Source: Syntrophomonadaceae bacterium (GTDB lineage Bacteria > Bacillota > Dethiobacteria > DTU022 > PWGO01). From it: DNA of 34,575 nucleotides. Within the stretch, counting starts at the first letter, position 1, and every line of letters begins with the position of its first letter. A program made the position numbers and the translations under genes. Below are positions 22,050-31,053 of the stretch, one piece after another. Under the pieces are notes generated by a model. The model made no database searches. It saw only the letters and a list, made by a program, of their open reading frames with translations, and had not been told where the DNA came from. Location of the stretch: NCBI GenBank assembly GCA_003554525.1, contig PWGO01000021.1:1-34575 (forward strand), in the 5' to 3' direction.

Positions 22050-22202
22050 ATTGCTCAGTCGGTTAATGCTGTGCCGGGGAAAGGGGATAAGCCCCGATTG
22101 CCTTTTTCTGATAACTCTAACCTGGCCTGTATTGGCTCGAACCGTCCCTTCAGGCACAGCAGCTTCACCTTACCCCTCATTTTGCTCCACCTGAGCAGTT
22201 AA
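22050..22202 (-). repeat. palindromic repeat, diverged copy C
   Basis: The left end has GCTCAG (22053-22058) and the right end CTGAGCAGTTAA (22191-22202). The arms GCTGTGCC (22068-22075) and GGCACAGC (22153-22160) correspond to GCTGCGCC/GGCGCAGC in copies A and B, with a C-to-T change on one side matched by G-to-A on the other. GGCTCGAACCGTCCC is shared with the other copies. It lies in the same orientation, upstream of the swrB-like gene, and its right end is read as the last codons of the sigma-factor gene. No clean direct repeats are visible, as expected for an old insertion. Confidence 0.65.
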
Positions 22203-22943
22203 TATTTTTTTAAGTTTCTGCAAGGCGCGCGCATGTAGCTGCGACACTCTTACATTGGAAACCTCCAGTACTTCAGCTATTTCTTTCTGGGTCAACTCCT
22301 CCTGATAGTGCAGGGCAAGAATTACGCGGTCCCTTTCCGGCAGCTTCTCCAGGGCACGGGCCAAAAGATCTATCTTTTCTTTTTCTTGCAATACCGCCCC
22401 GGGGTCTTCGCCGGAAGATATCACCTCCTCCAGTTTCATGCCGGCGTCCTGATCTTCCCCAAAAAGCACCGTTTCCAGGGAAAGCAGTGAATAAAAATTG
22501 CATTGTCTCCAGACTTCTTCTACCTGCTCGCCGGACCAGTTCAGTTCCCTGGCTATTTCTTCCGGGGTAGGGCTCCTCTGCAGCTCGTGACCTGTCTTTT
22601 CTTCTGCTTCCTGGACCTGGCGGAGTCGGGAAAAAAACGAGCGCGGAGCCCAGGCCATTTTCCTGAGCTCATCAATCATGGCTCCTTTTATTCTCCGGGA
22701 AGCAAAAGCGGAAAATTTTATCCCGCGGGAAGGATCGTACTTTTCCCATGCATCCAGCAAACCCACTATGCCGCATCCTATAAGATCATTTTCTTCCAGC
22801 GCCGCAGGAAGCGCCATACTGAATTGAGAGGCGATTTTTTTAACCAGGGGGAGGTATTGAATTACTGCTTCTTCTTTTTCATCTTTCCGTACTTCTTTAG
22901 CATCACGGTACGGCAAGGCACTCACCTCTTCAATTCGTATCAA
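22170..22943 (-). CDS. fliA: flagellar sigma factor (sigma-28, FliA/SigD type)
   Basis: 257 aa. Region 2 shows YLPLVKKIASQF, DLIGCGIVGLLDAWEKYD and GIKFSAFASRRIKGAMIDELR. Region 3 has RSPTPEEIARELNWS. Region 4 has LPERDRVILALHYQEELTQK and an HTH ending SNVRVSQLHARAL. It directs RNA polymerase to late flagellar and chemotaxis promoters (TAAA-N15-GCCGATAA type). The start is TTG 22943; a later TTG with AGAGGTGA upstream is possible. The last 10 codons (TAQVEQNEG and stop) are encoded by the end of the diverged repeat copy C, so the native C terminus has been replaced or extended. Confidence 0.93.
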   Translation of the reverse strand: MIRIEEVSALPYRDAKEVRKDEKEEAVIQYLPLVKKIASQFSMALPAALEENDLIGCGIVGLLDAWEKYDPSRGIKFSAFASRRIKGAMIDELRKMAWAPRSFFSRLRQVQEAEEKTGHELQRSPTPEEIARELNWSGEQVEEVWRQCNFYSLLSLETVLFGEDQDAGMKLEEVISSGEDPGAVLQEKEKIDLLARALEKLPERDRVILALHYQEELTQKEIAEVLEVSNVRVSQLHARALQKLKKILTAQVEQNEG

Positions 22944-22975
22944 CTCGCCCCTTTTACAGCTTCTAACCCACTTTC

Positions 22976-23740
22976 TTATTCTTTACTCATGCGGCGCCTC
23001 ATTTCTTCAAATATATAACTTATTATCAGGTCTCTAACTTTTTCTTCCATGCTGGTAAATTCCACCCCTACCCGGTAGAGGTTGGCGCCGTCTACTTTAG
23101 ACTTGCTCGAACGGGAAACCCTGCCTTTAAGCATCAGGCTGTCATTGCCCAGGTTGAGGTGTATCAGCAGGAAAGAGCCTTCCGGGATGCGGCGGGAAGT
23201 AGTAAACTGCATGCCCCCGCCCGATATATCTACTGTAAAACACCGGTAGCCCGGTCCAAGTTCCCCGGTATCCTGAAGATAACCTTTCTCTTTAACTCGC
23301 TCCCTTTCTAAAGGCTGGTACCAGGAGTGCAACAAACCGGAGGCTTGCTGGATGGATATGTCCCCCTTTTGCCCTTCTCCACTTCCGTCAATCACCCAGT
23401 ATTCCATCTCCAGGTTGCAGGGAAAACGGAAAAATTGCCTGCGCTGCCAACGGCTTATTTTTGCCGGGTACTGTATTTCCACCAGCATAACCTGGTCCTG
23501 GTAGTAACCAACCACCGTAGAATTAAATTCGTACAGGGCATCATCTCCTATGATGTGAAAATTCCACCTGCTGCTTATGGGCATAACCAGTTTTTCCCTG
23601 AACGTGGAAAGAGGTTCGTTAATATAAAAGCTGTCCGGACCTACTTCCTGGATAGTAGAATGGTAATAGTTTTGTTTTTCTTCATCCAACACCCTTATCC
23701 GGGAGTTAATTTGAAATACTTTCTTCTCTTTTTCCTTCAA
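22976..23740 (-). CDS. PilZ-domain c-di-GMP receptor, YcgR/YpfB-like
   Basis: 254 aa. The N-terminal YcgR-N-like domain (about 8-95) is followed by a PilZ domain. That domain has the c-di-GMP-binding R-x-x-x-R in RRQFFRFPC (Arg101 and Arg105) and D-x-S-x-x-G in FTVDISGGGMQF. A roughly 40-residue insertion separates the two motifs. Both binding motifs are intact, so it should bind c-di-GMP and slow or stop flagellar rotation, as YcgR and YpfB do. Being inside the flagellar operon supports that role. Confidence 0.88.
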   Translation of the reverse strand: MKEKEKKVFQINSRIRVLDEEKQNYYHSTIQEVGPDSFYINEPLSTFREKLVMPISSRWNFHIIGDDALYEFNSTVVGYYQDQVMLVEIQYPAKISRWQRRQFFRFPCNLEMEYWVIDGSGEGQKGDISIQQASGLLHSWYQPLERERVKEKGYLQDTGELGPGYRCFTVDISGGGMQFTTSRRIPEGSFLLIHLNLGNDSLMLKGRVSRSSKSKVDGANLYRVGVEFTSMEEKVRDLIISYIFEEMRRRMSKE

Positions 23741-23767
23741 TCCCGGACCCCCTTCCTCCGTCTTTTG

Positions 23768-24667
23768 CTATTTCAAAAACTTCTGGAGCTTCTGCAGGAA
23801 ACCTCCCACTCCTTTTTTGGCTTCTTCCTGTCTTTCCTCCCCTTCTTCACTGTAAATAAACCTCTGCGCTATCCTCTGAATAGAGAGGGAGGCTGGACTC
23901 TGCGGGTAGCTCAATACCAGGGGTTCACAGTTCTGTACCGCCCTGGTTACCATGGAATCACGGTTTATGGGGCCTAAAAAGTTAACCTCCAGGTTGGAAA
24001 GATACTTGTCTACTACCTTGTTTAAACGGTGGAACACCTCTTCTCCCTGGGAGATGTCTTGAGCAAAATTTACCACCAGGTGCACCCTGTTTTTTATTTC
24101 TTTTTCGTTGATTACTTTGATCATTCCGTAAGCATCAGTTAGTGCTGTGGGCTCCGGCGTAGTTACTATTATAGCTTCATCGGCTGCGGCTACAAAACTT
24201 ATAACGTTGCGGGAAAGCCCCGCTGCAGTATCTATAAAAAGAACGTCGCCTTCACTTTCCAAAACCTGCAAGCGATCTACCAGCCTGCCCCGCTTGTCCC
24301 GGTCCAGGTTGGCCATGTTAAACATTCCAGAGCCCCCGGGTATAATTTTAATGTTATGGGGTCCCTCCATCATGATGTCTTTTATATCCATATTCCCGGC
24401 CAAAACATCTTCCAGGGTGTGACGGGGGAAAGCGTTTACCAGCACGTCCACATTGGCCATTCCCAAATCCGCATCGATTACAATCACCCGGTAATTCCAG
24501 CTTGCCAGCGTAAGGGCCAGGTTAACTACCAGGTTAGTTTTACCCACTCCCCCTTTTCCGCTGGAAACTGCAACTACACGACAGCGGCTCCGGGGAGAAA
24601 TCTTCCTATCCTCTTCAACATTGTTCTGGCGGCTTATCTGCCGCAACCGTTCTGCCTGATCTACCAT
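23768..24667 (-). CDS. flhG: flagellar number regulator FlhG (MinD-like ATPase)
   Basis: 299 aa. The N-terminal DQAERLR motif (residues 3-9) is the segment by which FlhG stimulates the FlhF GTPase. The deviant Walker A is SSGKGGVGKTN (residues 35-45). DADLGMANVDVL and LFIDTAAGLS follow, with a C-terminal basic membrane-binding helix (FLQKLQKFLK). It limits flagellar number and position with FlhF. It overlaps flhF by 7 nt. Confidence 0.94.
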   Translation of the reverse strand: MVDQAERLRQISRQNNVEEDRKISPRSRCRVVAVSSGKGGVGKTNLVVNLALTLASWNYRVIVIDADLGMANVDVLVNAFPRHTLEDVLAGNMDIKDIMMEGPHNIKIIPGGSGMFNMANLDRDKRGRLVDRLQVLESEGDVLFIDTAAGLSRNVISFVAAADEAIIVTTPEPTALTDAYGMIKVINEKEIKNRVHLVVNFAQDISQGEEVFHRLNKVVDKYLSNLEVNFLGPINRDSMVTRAVQNCEPLVLSYPQSPASLSIQRIAQRFIYSEEGEERQEEAKKGVGGFLQKLQKFLK

Positions 24668-25800
24668 GCTTCCACCTCCACCAGCCTGGAGGGTATGTTT
24701 ACTTCCCTGGCCACCTGTAAATCATCAGGGACATTCTGCCCGTTGGTAAGGTAAACCAGGGGAACCCCCGTGAAGTATATTGCATTTAATACAGCGCCCA
24801 GTGAGCGAGTTTCATCTATCTTGGTAACTATGAGCCGGTTGAATCCCAGGTTGTGAAAACTGTTGGAGATATATTTTATATCTTGCCACCTGGTAGTTGC
24901 ACTCATTACCAGATAATTTTCCGAGTCGGGCAGTTCTCTTACATAGCCCGCCATTTCCTGCAACTGCATAAGGTTGCCCGTTCCCCGGCCCGCAGTATCA
25001 ATCAGCACCCGGTCACAGTATTCCAGCCTTTTTAAAGCTTCCCTTAAATCTTTTTGGCTCATTGCCACTTCCAGGGGCACATCCACTATTTCCGAATAAG
25101 TTTTTAACTGTTCTACGGCTCCTATACGGTAGTGGTCTATAGTGATCAACCCTACTCTTTCGTTCTGGTAAATGGAATACCTGGCTGCAAGTTTGGCCAG
25201 GGTTGTGGTTTTACCAACCCCCGTAGGGCCCAGGAAAACCTGCAGGCGTGATGATTTTTCTTCGGCATAGCTCATTCTTTCCGCTACTTTTTTCTCTATA
25301 ACCATGGCCATAACGTCCCTGGTCAGTTTTACTTCCCCGCTCAAATTGACCTGGATCTCTTCCATAATTTCCTCAATTAGTTCCGGGTTGACATCGTGGT
25401 TCTCCAGATGGTTTTTCCAGCAGGCCACAGTTTCGCTTTCCTGCTCGTTTTGCAGCTGCCCGCTGTTCTGGAGCAACAGTTTATGCATCATGCTTTTTAA
25501 TTCATGCAGGCCTTCATGCATATCCTGCCCGGTTAAAGGGCTGTTCCTTGCCGGGTGGTTCTCCTGCCTCTCTTTTTCCTTTTCCTTTTCAGAAAAATCG
25601 CCGTTGTTGCTTTTTTCCTTCTCTTGCACTTGCCTGTCCAGTGCAGCCAGAATCTCCAGGCGCCTGGGTTTAAAAAAGCCTTTAATGCCTTTTTCCCGGA
25701 CAGTGCGGCTGTCAATAATAATCGCATCCTTGCCCAGGTCTTTTTTTACCAGCTGCAGCCCTTCCTGCAAGTTTTTGGCATAGAACTTCCTAACTCTCAT
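24661..25800 (-). CDS. flhF: flagellar GTPase FlhF (SRP family)
   Basis: 379 aa. A basic N-terminal B domain with a charged, disordered stretch (about 58-95) precedes the N and G domains. G1 is GPTGVGKTTTLAKLA (191-205), followed by TIDHYRIGAVEQL, VLIDTAGRGTGN and VTKIDETRSLG. It marks the site where new flagella are assembled, with FlhG encoded immediately downstream. It overlaps flhA by 11 nt. Confidence 0.95.
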   Translation of the reverse strand: MRVRKFYAKNLQEGLQLVKKDLGKDAIIIDSRTVREKGIKGFFKPRRLEILAALDRQVQEKEKSNNGDFSEKEKEKERQENHPARNSPLTGQDMHEGLHELKSMMHKLLLQNSGQLQNEQESETVACWKNHLENHDVNPELIEEIMEEIQVNLSGEVKLTRDVMAMVIEKKVAERMSYAEEKSSRLQVFLGPTGVGKTTTLAKLAARYSIYQNERVGLITIDHYRIGAVEQLKTYSEIVDVPLEVAMSQKDLREALKRLEYCDRVLIDTAGRGTGNLMQLQEMAGYVRELPDSENYLVMSATTRWQDIKYISNSFHNLGFNRLIVTKIDETRSLGAVLNAIYFTGVPLVYLTNGQNVPDDLQVAREVNIPSRLVEVEAW

Positions 25801-27895
25801 CTTCGCTGATCACCCCTACTGCTTCCACTTTTACCTGTGGAAGTATCTCGTTTATGGAAATCACCGGTACATCAGGCAGAAACCGCTCCAACAACCGGCG
25901 GAAAGGTAGCCGGATTTTCGGGGAAGTAATTATTACCGGTGATATTCCCCGGCCCCTTACCTTTTCTACCAGGTTTGACAGCCCTTCCATCAATTTTTGG
26001 ACCCGCTGAGGATCCATAACCGGCATGGTTCCCTGGGAAGTATTCTGCAAAGAACTGGCTATAACGTTCTCCAGGGAGGGGTCTACAGTAATTACCCTGA
26101 GCATATCTTCCTGGCCAAGATACATGCTGGTAATAACCCGGCTCAAGGATTCCCTGGCCGCTTCGGTAAGGACATCAGTGTCCCTGGTGGATTTGCCCTG
26201 GTCCGCCAGGGTTTCCAGTATAGTTACCAGGTCGTGAACCGGCACCCCTTCCCGCAGCAGGTTCTGCATTACCTTCTGCACCTCGCCTACCGACAACACG
26301 TCGGGAACCAGCTCCTCCACCAGGGCGGGCTGATTTTCCTTAACCGTATCGAGCATGTCTTTTACCGCCTGGCGGCTGAGCAATTCGTAAGAATAGCGAT
26401 TTATTATATCGTTTAAGTGCGTGATTAAAACCGTGGGCGCATCCACCACGGTGCAACCCAAGATTTCAGCCCGTTCTTTTTGATCCGGCCTGATCCACAA
26501 AGCGGGAAGCTGGAAAGTAGGTTCCCGGGTAGAAATACCGCTCAACTCCTCCGGGAGTTCCCCTTCCGGGTTTAGAGCCAGCATGTAGCCGTTCCGCAGC
26601 TCTCCCCGGGTCACTTCGCTACCCTTGATTTTAATGACGTAATGGTTGGGCGGCAGCTGCAGGTTGTCCCGGATGCGTATAGGCTGTAAAATTATACCGA
26701 GCTCGTTTACCGCCTTGCGGCGGGCCGCGGTTATCCTTTCCAACAGGTTGCCGCCCCTCTCCGCGTCAGTTAAAGGCACCAGGTTGTATCCCACTTCGAT
26801 TTCCAGCATCTCCACTTTAAGCAGCGAACTAAAATCTTCCGGCTCAGTTGAGGGTGCCGCAGCCATTTCTTCTTTTTTCTTTTCTTCTTCAACTTCCACC
26901 GTTTTCTGTTTTTCCTCACGCATAAGTATAAAAGCCAGCAACCCACAACCCGAGGCCAGCACCAGGAAGGGTTCCCATGGGAAATTGGGAAGTATGGCTA
27001 TCACCAAAAGGAGCCCCGCGGCTATAAAAATTACCTTGGGATAAGAAAGTAACTGCCCGGTTACCTCTTCCCCGAAAGAGCCTTCTGCTGTAGAGCGGGT
27101 AACCAGCATACCCGCCGCCGTGGAAATAAGCAGGGCAGGTATCTGGGCCACCAGGCCGTCGCCTACGGTAAGGGTAGTATAGGTATCTAAAGCCCCGCCG
27201 AAATCCATGTCCATTTGCAACATTCCTATAGCCAGGCCTCCCAGGATGTTTATAAGCACTATGACAATACCGGCAATGGCATCACCCTTGACGAACTTGC
27301 TGGCCCCGTCCATAGAGCCGTAAAAATCCGCCTCTCTTTGCAAATCTTCTCTTCTTTTTTTGGCTTCTTCCTCGTCAATAAGTCCGGCGTTGAAATCGGC
27401 ATCTATACTCATCTGCTTTCCGGGTAGGGAATCAAGGGAAAACCTGGCCGCTACTTCCGCCACTCGCCCGGCGCCGTTGGTAACCACCACAAATTGCACC
27501 ACGGTAATGATAATAAATATAATCATACCCACTATAACCTGTTCTTGAATAACCACATCTCCAAAGGTGTCGATAACATCTCCCGCATCCGCCTGGGAAA
27601 GGATCAAGCGGGTAGAAGAAATGTTCAGGGCCAGCCGGAAAAGGGTGGCGGCCAAAAGCAGGGAAGGGAAAACGTTTAAATGGCGCGTTTCACTGATAAA
27701 CAGGGTGGTAAGAAGCACTATCAGGGCAAAGGCAATATTAAGGGTGAGCAAGAAATCAAGCATTATAGTATGAATAGGAATAATTATAATGGCCACTACC
27801 AGGATAAACGCTACCCCGGCCAGGACATCGGTATTGGCCATGAGAAGCTGCCAGGGCGATTTTTGGTTGATGGTAAAGCGGGACGGAATATTCAC
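25790..27895 (-). CDS. flhA: flagellar export gate protein FlhA
   Basis: About 701 aa. Eight N-terminal membrane segments contain the conserved loop (MSIDADFNAGLIDEEEAKKR) with the Asp residues implicated in proton use. The cytoplasmic domain for chaperone-substrate docking follows, with VVDAPTVLITHLNDII and a C-terminal SPKIRLPFRRLLERFLPD. GTG 27893-27895 is chosen, as AAGGGGG lies 7 nt before it; an in-frame GTG 18 nt upstream lies before that site. It overlaps flhF by 11 nt and follows flhB by 76 bp. Confidence 0.95.
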   Translation of the reverse strand: MNIPSRFTINQKSPWQLLMANTDVLAGVAFILVVAIIIIPIHTIMLDFLLTLNIAFALIVLLTTLFISETRHLNVFPSLLLAATLFRLALNISSTRLILSQADAGDVIDTFGDVVIQEQVIVGMIIFIIITVVQFVVVTNGAGRVAEVAARFSLDSLPGKQMSIDADFNAGLIDEEEAKKRREDLQREADFYGSMDGASKFVKGDAIAGIVIVLINILGGLAIGMLQMDMDFGGALDTYTTLTVGDGLVAQIPALLISTAAGMLVTRSTAEGSFGEEVTGQLLSYPKVIFIAAGLLLVIAILPNFPWEPFLVLASGCGLLAFILMREEKQKTVEVEEEKKKEEMAAAPSTEPEDFSSLLKVEMLEIEVGYNLVPLTDAERGGNLLERITAARRKAVNELGIILQPIRIRDNLQLPPNHYVIKIKGSEVTRGELRNGYMLALNPEGELPEELSGISTREPTFQLPALWIRPDQKERAEILGCTVVDAPTVLITHLNDIINRYSYELLSRQAVKDMLDTVKENQPALVEELVPDVLSVGEVQKVMQNLLREGVPVHDLVTILETLADQGKSTRDTDVLTEAARESLSRVITSMYLGQEDMLRVITVDPSLENVIASSLQNTSQGTMPVMDPQRVQKLMEGLSNLVEKVRGRGISPVIITSPKIRLPFRRLLERFLPDVPVISINEILPQVKVEAVGVISEDES

Positions 27896-27971
27896 GTTTT
27901 TTCCCCCTTGCACTGCATCGTATTCAAGCCGGGTTCAAAAATCCGGCAAACTAAAACACTGCTTTTTTTAT

Positions 27972-29135
27972 CTATTCTTTTTCTTTCATGCGGTAAACCA
28001 TGGCCAGTATTTCAGCTACCGCCTGGTACATTTCCACCGGTATTTCTTCCCCAAGTTCAGTGTTTTCCCAGATAGCCCGGGCCACCGGCGGGTTCTGCAC
28101 TACCGGAACTTCGTTCTCCTCTGCTATTTCTCTTATCTTGCGGGCTATGACTTCCACCCCCGAAGCAACCAACACGGGGGCTTCATCTTCCCCCTCTTTA
28201 TACCTTAAAGCTACAGCAACTTCGGTAGGGTTGGTAATAACCACGTCCGCAGACGGCACTTCCTGCAGCATCCTCTGGCGGGCTATGTGCCTCTGTTTTT
28301 CTTTTATCTTGCTCTGGATTTGAGGATCCCCCTCCAGTTGTTTGTGCTCTTCTTTTACTTCCCGCTTGCTCATGCGCAGCTGCTGCTGGAACTCGTACCT
28401 CTGGTAAATCCAGTCCAGAAAAGCCAGCCCCAAAAAAACCAGACCTACCGCCAGGCCAATCCTCACCATTACATGCCAAAACAGGTTGGCGGCAATGGCT
28501 ACTTCCTGGCCCACCAGAAGCAACATCTCTTCCAAATACCCCCGCAGAAACAAAAAGGTTACCGAGCCTATAATGGCAATTTTGGCTATGGCCTTGAAAA
28601 ACTCAAAGAGAGCCTTGCGAGATATTATCTTTTTTGCTCCCTCCACGGGATTTATCTTGTTGAACTTGGGCTTTATATGTTCCCCCGCAAAAAGAAAACC
28701 TACCTGCACCATGTTGGCTACTACTGCTATCAACACTGCAACTACAAAAACAGGAAAAATAATGCTAAAGTATAAACCTATAGCCTCACTCAACATGGCT
28801 CCCGCGTTGGCCTGGGAATATTCGGCATGTGCCGCACCCGCCAGATAATGAGACACCATATTCTCCAGGGCAGGGTAAACCATATTGCTTAAAAGCAGGA
28901 ACAAAAACATTACCCCCAGGATATTAAGGGCAGAATTAAGCTCCATGCTTTTAAAAACCTGTCCCTTGCGCCGCGCTTCCTTTAAACGGTGCGGCGTAGG
29001 CTCCTCGGTTTTATCCCCTTCATCCTGCCCTTCAGCAAAAAGCTGCAAGTCCCATCCGCTCTTAAAAACGTTTTCTAAGGGGCGGGGCACCCTTTTGTTT
29101 TCCATTCCGGCGCCGGTATCATTAACCTCGAGCAC
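27972..29135 (-). CDS. flhB: flagellar export switch protein FlhB (NPTE variant)
   Basis: About 387 aa. An N-terminal cytoplasmic stretch has KTEEPTPHRLKEARRKGQV. Four membrane helices follow, then a cytoplasmic domain. The self-cleavage site reads NPTE (in VVITNPTEVAVALRY) instead of the usual NPTH, while the rest of the domain (PPVARAIWE, IPVEMYQAVAEILA) is normal. FlhB switches export from rod/hook to filament proteins. GTG 29135 is preferred: it overlaps the fliR stop (TAGTG) and has GGGAG 8 nt upstream; in-frame alternatives are TTG 29150 and ATG 29105. Confidence 0.93.
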   Translation of the reverse strand: MLEVNDTGAGMENKRVPRPLENVFKSGWDLQLFAEGQDEGDKTEEPTPHRLKEARRKGQVFKSMELNSALNILGVMFLFLLLSNMVYPALENMVSHYLAGAAHAEYSQANAGAMLSEAIGLYFSIIFPVFVVAVLIAVVANMVQVGFLFAGEHIKPKFNKINPVEGAKKIISRKALFEFFKAIAKIAIIGSVTFLFLRGYLEEMLLLVGQEVAIAANLFWHVMVRIGLAVGLVFLGLAFLDWIYQRYEFQQQLRMSKREVKEEHKQLEGDPQIQSKIKEKQRHIARQRMLQEVPSADVVITNPTEVAVALRYKEGEDEAPVLVASGVEVIARKIREIAEENEVPVVQNPPVARAIWENTELGEEIPVEMYQAVAEILAMVYRMKEKE

Positions 29136-29914
29136 TAGGCCCACTCCCAAATAAACATCTCAAAAGTATTCATGAACCGCTCCAGCAGCACTTCCATAAC
29201 CCCGCTTAACAGCGGCAAAACTAAGGCCAGTAGAAATACGGAAAGCACTACTTTTATAGGTAACCCCAGTATAAACACGTGTACCTGGGGCACTGTTTTT
29301 CCCAGGAAACCTAAAGACATGTCCACCATCATAAGCACAATGATAATGGGAGCGCTTATTTGAAAAGCCAGAATAAATACGTGTGAAAAAAGCCTGAATA
29401 CGCTTTCCACGTTTTCCGGGCCAAACAGCCCGCTCCCCAGCGGTATAAAATTAAAGCTGTGCGCTAGGGCCCTTATCAAGTAATGGTGCCCGTTTATAGT
29501 CAGGTAGTACACCAGGGCGAATATATACAAAAACTGGCCTAATATGGTAGTCTGGGCTTCCAAATACGGGTCAAATTCACCTGAAAGCATCATCCCCCCT
29601 TTAAGGGCTATCATATCGCCCGCGAACATGAATAGCGAAAAAAACATCACGGTCATAAAACCCAGGGCCAGGCCGGTAAGAAGTTCGTTGACCAGTATCC
29701 CCGCAAACTCCAGTCCGTGCACAGGTTCCAGGAACAGCTCTTCTCCCAGGGTGAGCATCATAAGCAGCGCCAGGACCATGGAAAAGAACACCCGCAGCTG
29801 TGGGGGTATGCCTCCCCAGGAAAAAAAGGGGAAAAGCATGGCAAACCCCGATATCCTCACCAGCACCATCAGGTAACCCATCCATGCCTGCATGTCCACC
29901 ACATCTATTACCAC
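29135..29914 (-). CDS. fliR: flagellar export protein FliR
   Basis: 259 aa with about six hydrophobic segments. It begins with the AWMGYLMVLVRISGFAMLFP segment and has FPFFSWGGIPPQLRVFFSMV, MIALKGGMMLSGEFDP and GKTVPQVHVFILGLPIKVVL, all diagnostic for FliR/SctT. It forms the core of the export gate with FliP and FliQ, encoded just before it. GTG 29914 start with AAGGAAGGTG about 10 nt upstream. It shares its last base with the flhB start. Confidence 0.94.
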   Translation of the reverse strand: MVIDVVDMQAWMGYLMVLVRISGFAMLFPFFSWGGIPPQLRVFFSMVLALLMMLTLGEELFLEPVHGLEFAGILVNELLTGLALGFMTVMFFSLFMFAGDMIALKGGMMLSGEFDPYLEAQTTILGQFLYIFALVYYLTINGHHYLIRALAHSFNFIPLGSGLFGPENVESVFRLFSHVFILAFQISAPIIIVLMMVDMSLGFLGKTVPQVHVFILGLPIKVVLSVFLLALVLPLLSGVMEVLLERFMNTFEMFIWEWA

Positions 29915-29956
29915 AACGTCCCCACACCTTCCTTATGTCTTCCCTGGCAGGCTGCG

Positions 29957-30223
29957 TCAAAGAACACCCAGCCCGTCTACCCAGAGCTGCTGGGTAAAAT
30001 CTACTACCAGGCCCACTACCCAGTTGCTAAACAACATAACCGAAACCAGCACGGCAATTATTTTGGGCACAAAAGCAAGGGTAGGCTCCTGCACCTGGGT
30101 GGTAGCCTGCAGCACGCTAACCAGTAACCCTACCGACAATCCCAGGCCCAATATGGGAGCTACCATCAATAAAATTACAGTAACCGCTTCCCGCAGTATA
30201 TCTACAGCTTCATCCGGCGACAT
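29957..30223 (-). CDS. fliQ: flagellar export protein FliQ
   Basis: 88 aa with two membrane helices, the normal FliQ size. It contains AVDILREAVTVILLMVAPIL and LQATTQVQEPTLAFVPKIIA, the family signature. ATG 30221-30223 is the start because GGGGGAGG lies 7 nt upstream; the longer frame starting in fliP adds 20 unrelated residues. The stop is 42 bp before fliR. Confidence 0.94.
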   Translation of the reverse strand: MSPDEAVDILREAVTVILLMVAPILGLGLSVGLLVSVLQATTQVQEPTLAFVPKIIAVLVSVMLFSNWVVGLVVDFTQQLWVDGLGVL

Positions 30224-30240
30224 ATCTTTTCCTCCCCCTG

Positions 30241-31038
30241 TCAGGAAAAACTTTCCAGCAAAGACCTTACCACCAGGTGCCACCCGTCCACCAGGACAAA
30301 AAGCAGTATTTTAAACGGAAGAGAAACTATTACCGGGGGCAGCATAAACATCCCCATGGACATAAGGGTACTGGCTACCACCATGTCTATTATTAAAAAA
30401 GGAACAAAAATTCTAAACCCCATTTCAAAAGCCGTCCTTAATTCGCTGACCACAAAAGAAGGAACCAGCACCTGCAGTGGAACATCTTCCCTTACTTCCG
30501 GGGGTTCTCTTTCAGCTATGTCCAGGAAAAGACTAAGATCCCGGTCCCGCGTATGATCCAACATAAAGCTCCTCAAAGGATCCACTGCTTCCTCAAAAGC
30601 TTCCTCCTGGGTTATCTCTTCCTGCTGATAAGGTTGCAAAGCGTTTTCGTTTATTTCCTCCAGCCGCGGAAACATTATAAAAAAGGTCATAAACAAGGCC
30701 AGCCCGACTAAAACCTGGTTGGGGGGAACCTGCTGCGTCCCTATTGCGTTGCGGACAAAAGAAAGAACTATTACTATCCGGGTAAAAGAGGTCATCAAAA
30801 CCACAAATGCCGGGGCCAGGGTAAGCACGGCCAGCAACAGAATGATCTGCAGGTAGCCGACCAGCTCTACCGGTTCCCCTTCCTCTTCTACCTCTATCCC
30901 CGGAACAGGAAAAGGCTGGGCTTCCACTGCTCCCCACAGGTTTAAAAATGCAAAAACCAGGAAAAACAGTGTCAGTATAACCGCTGATTTTATTATCCAG
31001 TTTCCACGTTTTAACCGCAATTTTCCCTGTAACCTCAT
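30241..31038 (-). CDS. fliP: flagellar export protein FliP
   Basis: 265 aa. The N-terminal basic signal (RLKRGN followed by a hydrophobic stretch ending AVEAQ) is the cleavable signal peptide typical of FliP. The family body follows, with VVLMTSFTRIVIVLSFVRNA, IGTQQVPPNQVLVGLALFMT, and a C-terminal MGMFMLPPVIVSLPFKILLF. FliP is the main ring component of the export gate. The 18-bp gap to fliQ and 15-bp gap to fliO fit one operon. Confidence 0.95.
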   Translation of the reverse strand: MRLQGKLRLKRGNWIIKSAVILTLFFLVFAFLNLWGAVEAQPFPVPGIEVEEEGEPVELVGYLQIILLLAVLTLAPAFVVLMTSFTRIVIVLSFVRNAIGTQQVPPNQVLVGLALFMTFFIMFPRLEEINENALQPYQQEEITQEEAFEEAVDPLRSFMLDHTRDRDLSLFLDIAEREPPEVREDVPLQVLVPSFVVSELRTAFEMGFRIFVPFLIIDMVVASTLMSMGMFMLPPVIVSLPFKILLFVLVDGWHLVVRSLLESFS

Positions 31039-31053
31039 TTCCCGCCCGTTAAT

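Noticed and set aside
27914-27971. Hairpin GCCGG/CCGGC between flhB and flhA as a terminator
   Set aside because: Short stem with no T-run on the minus strand; transcription probably continues into flhA.
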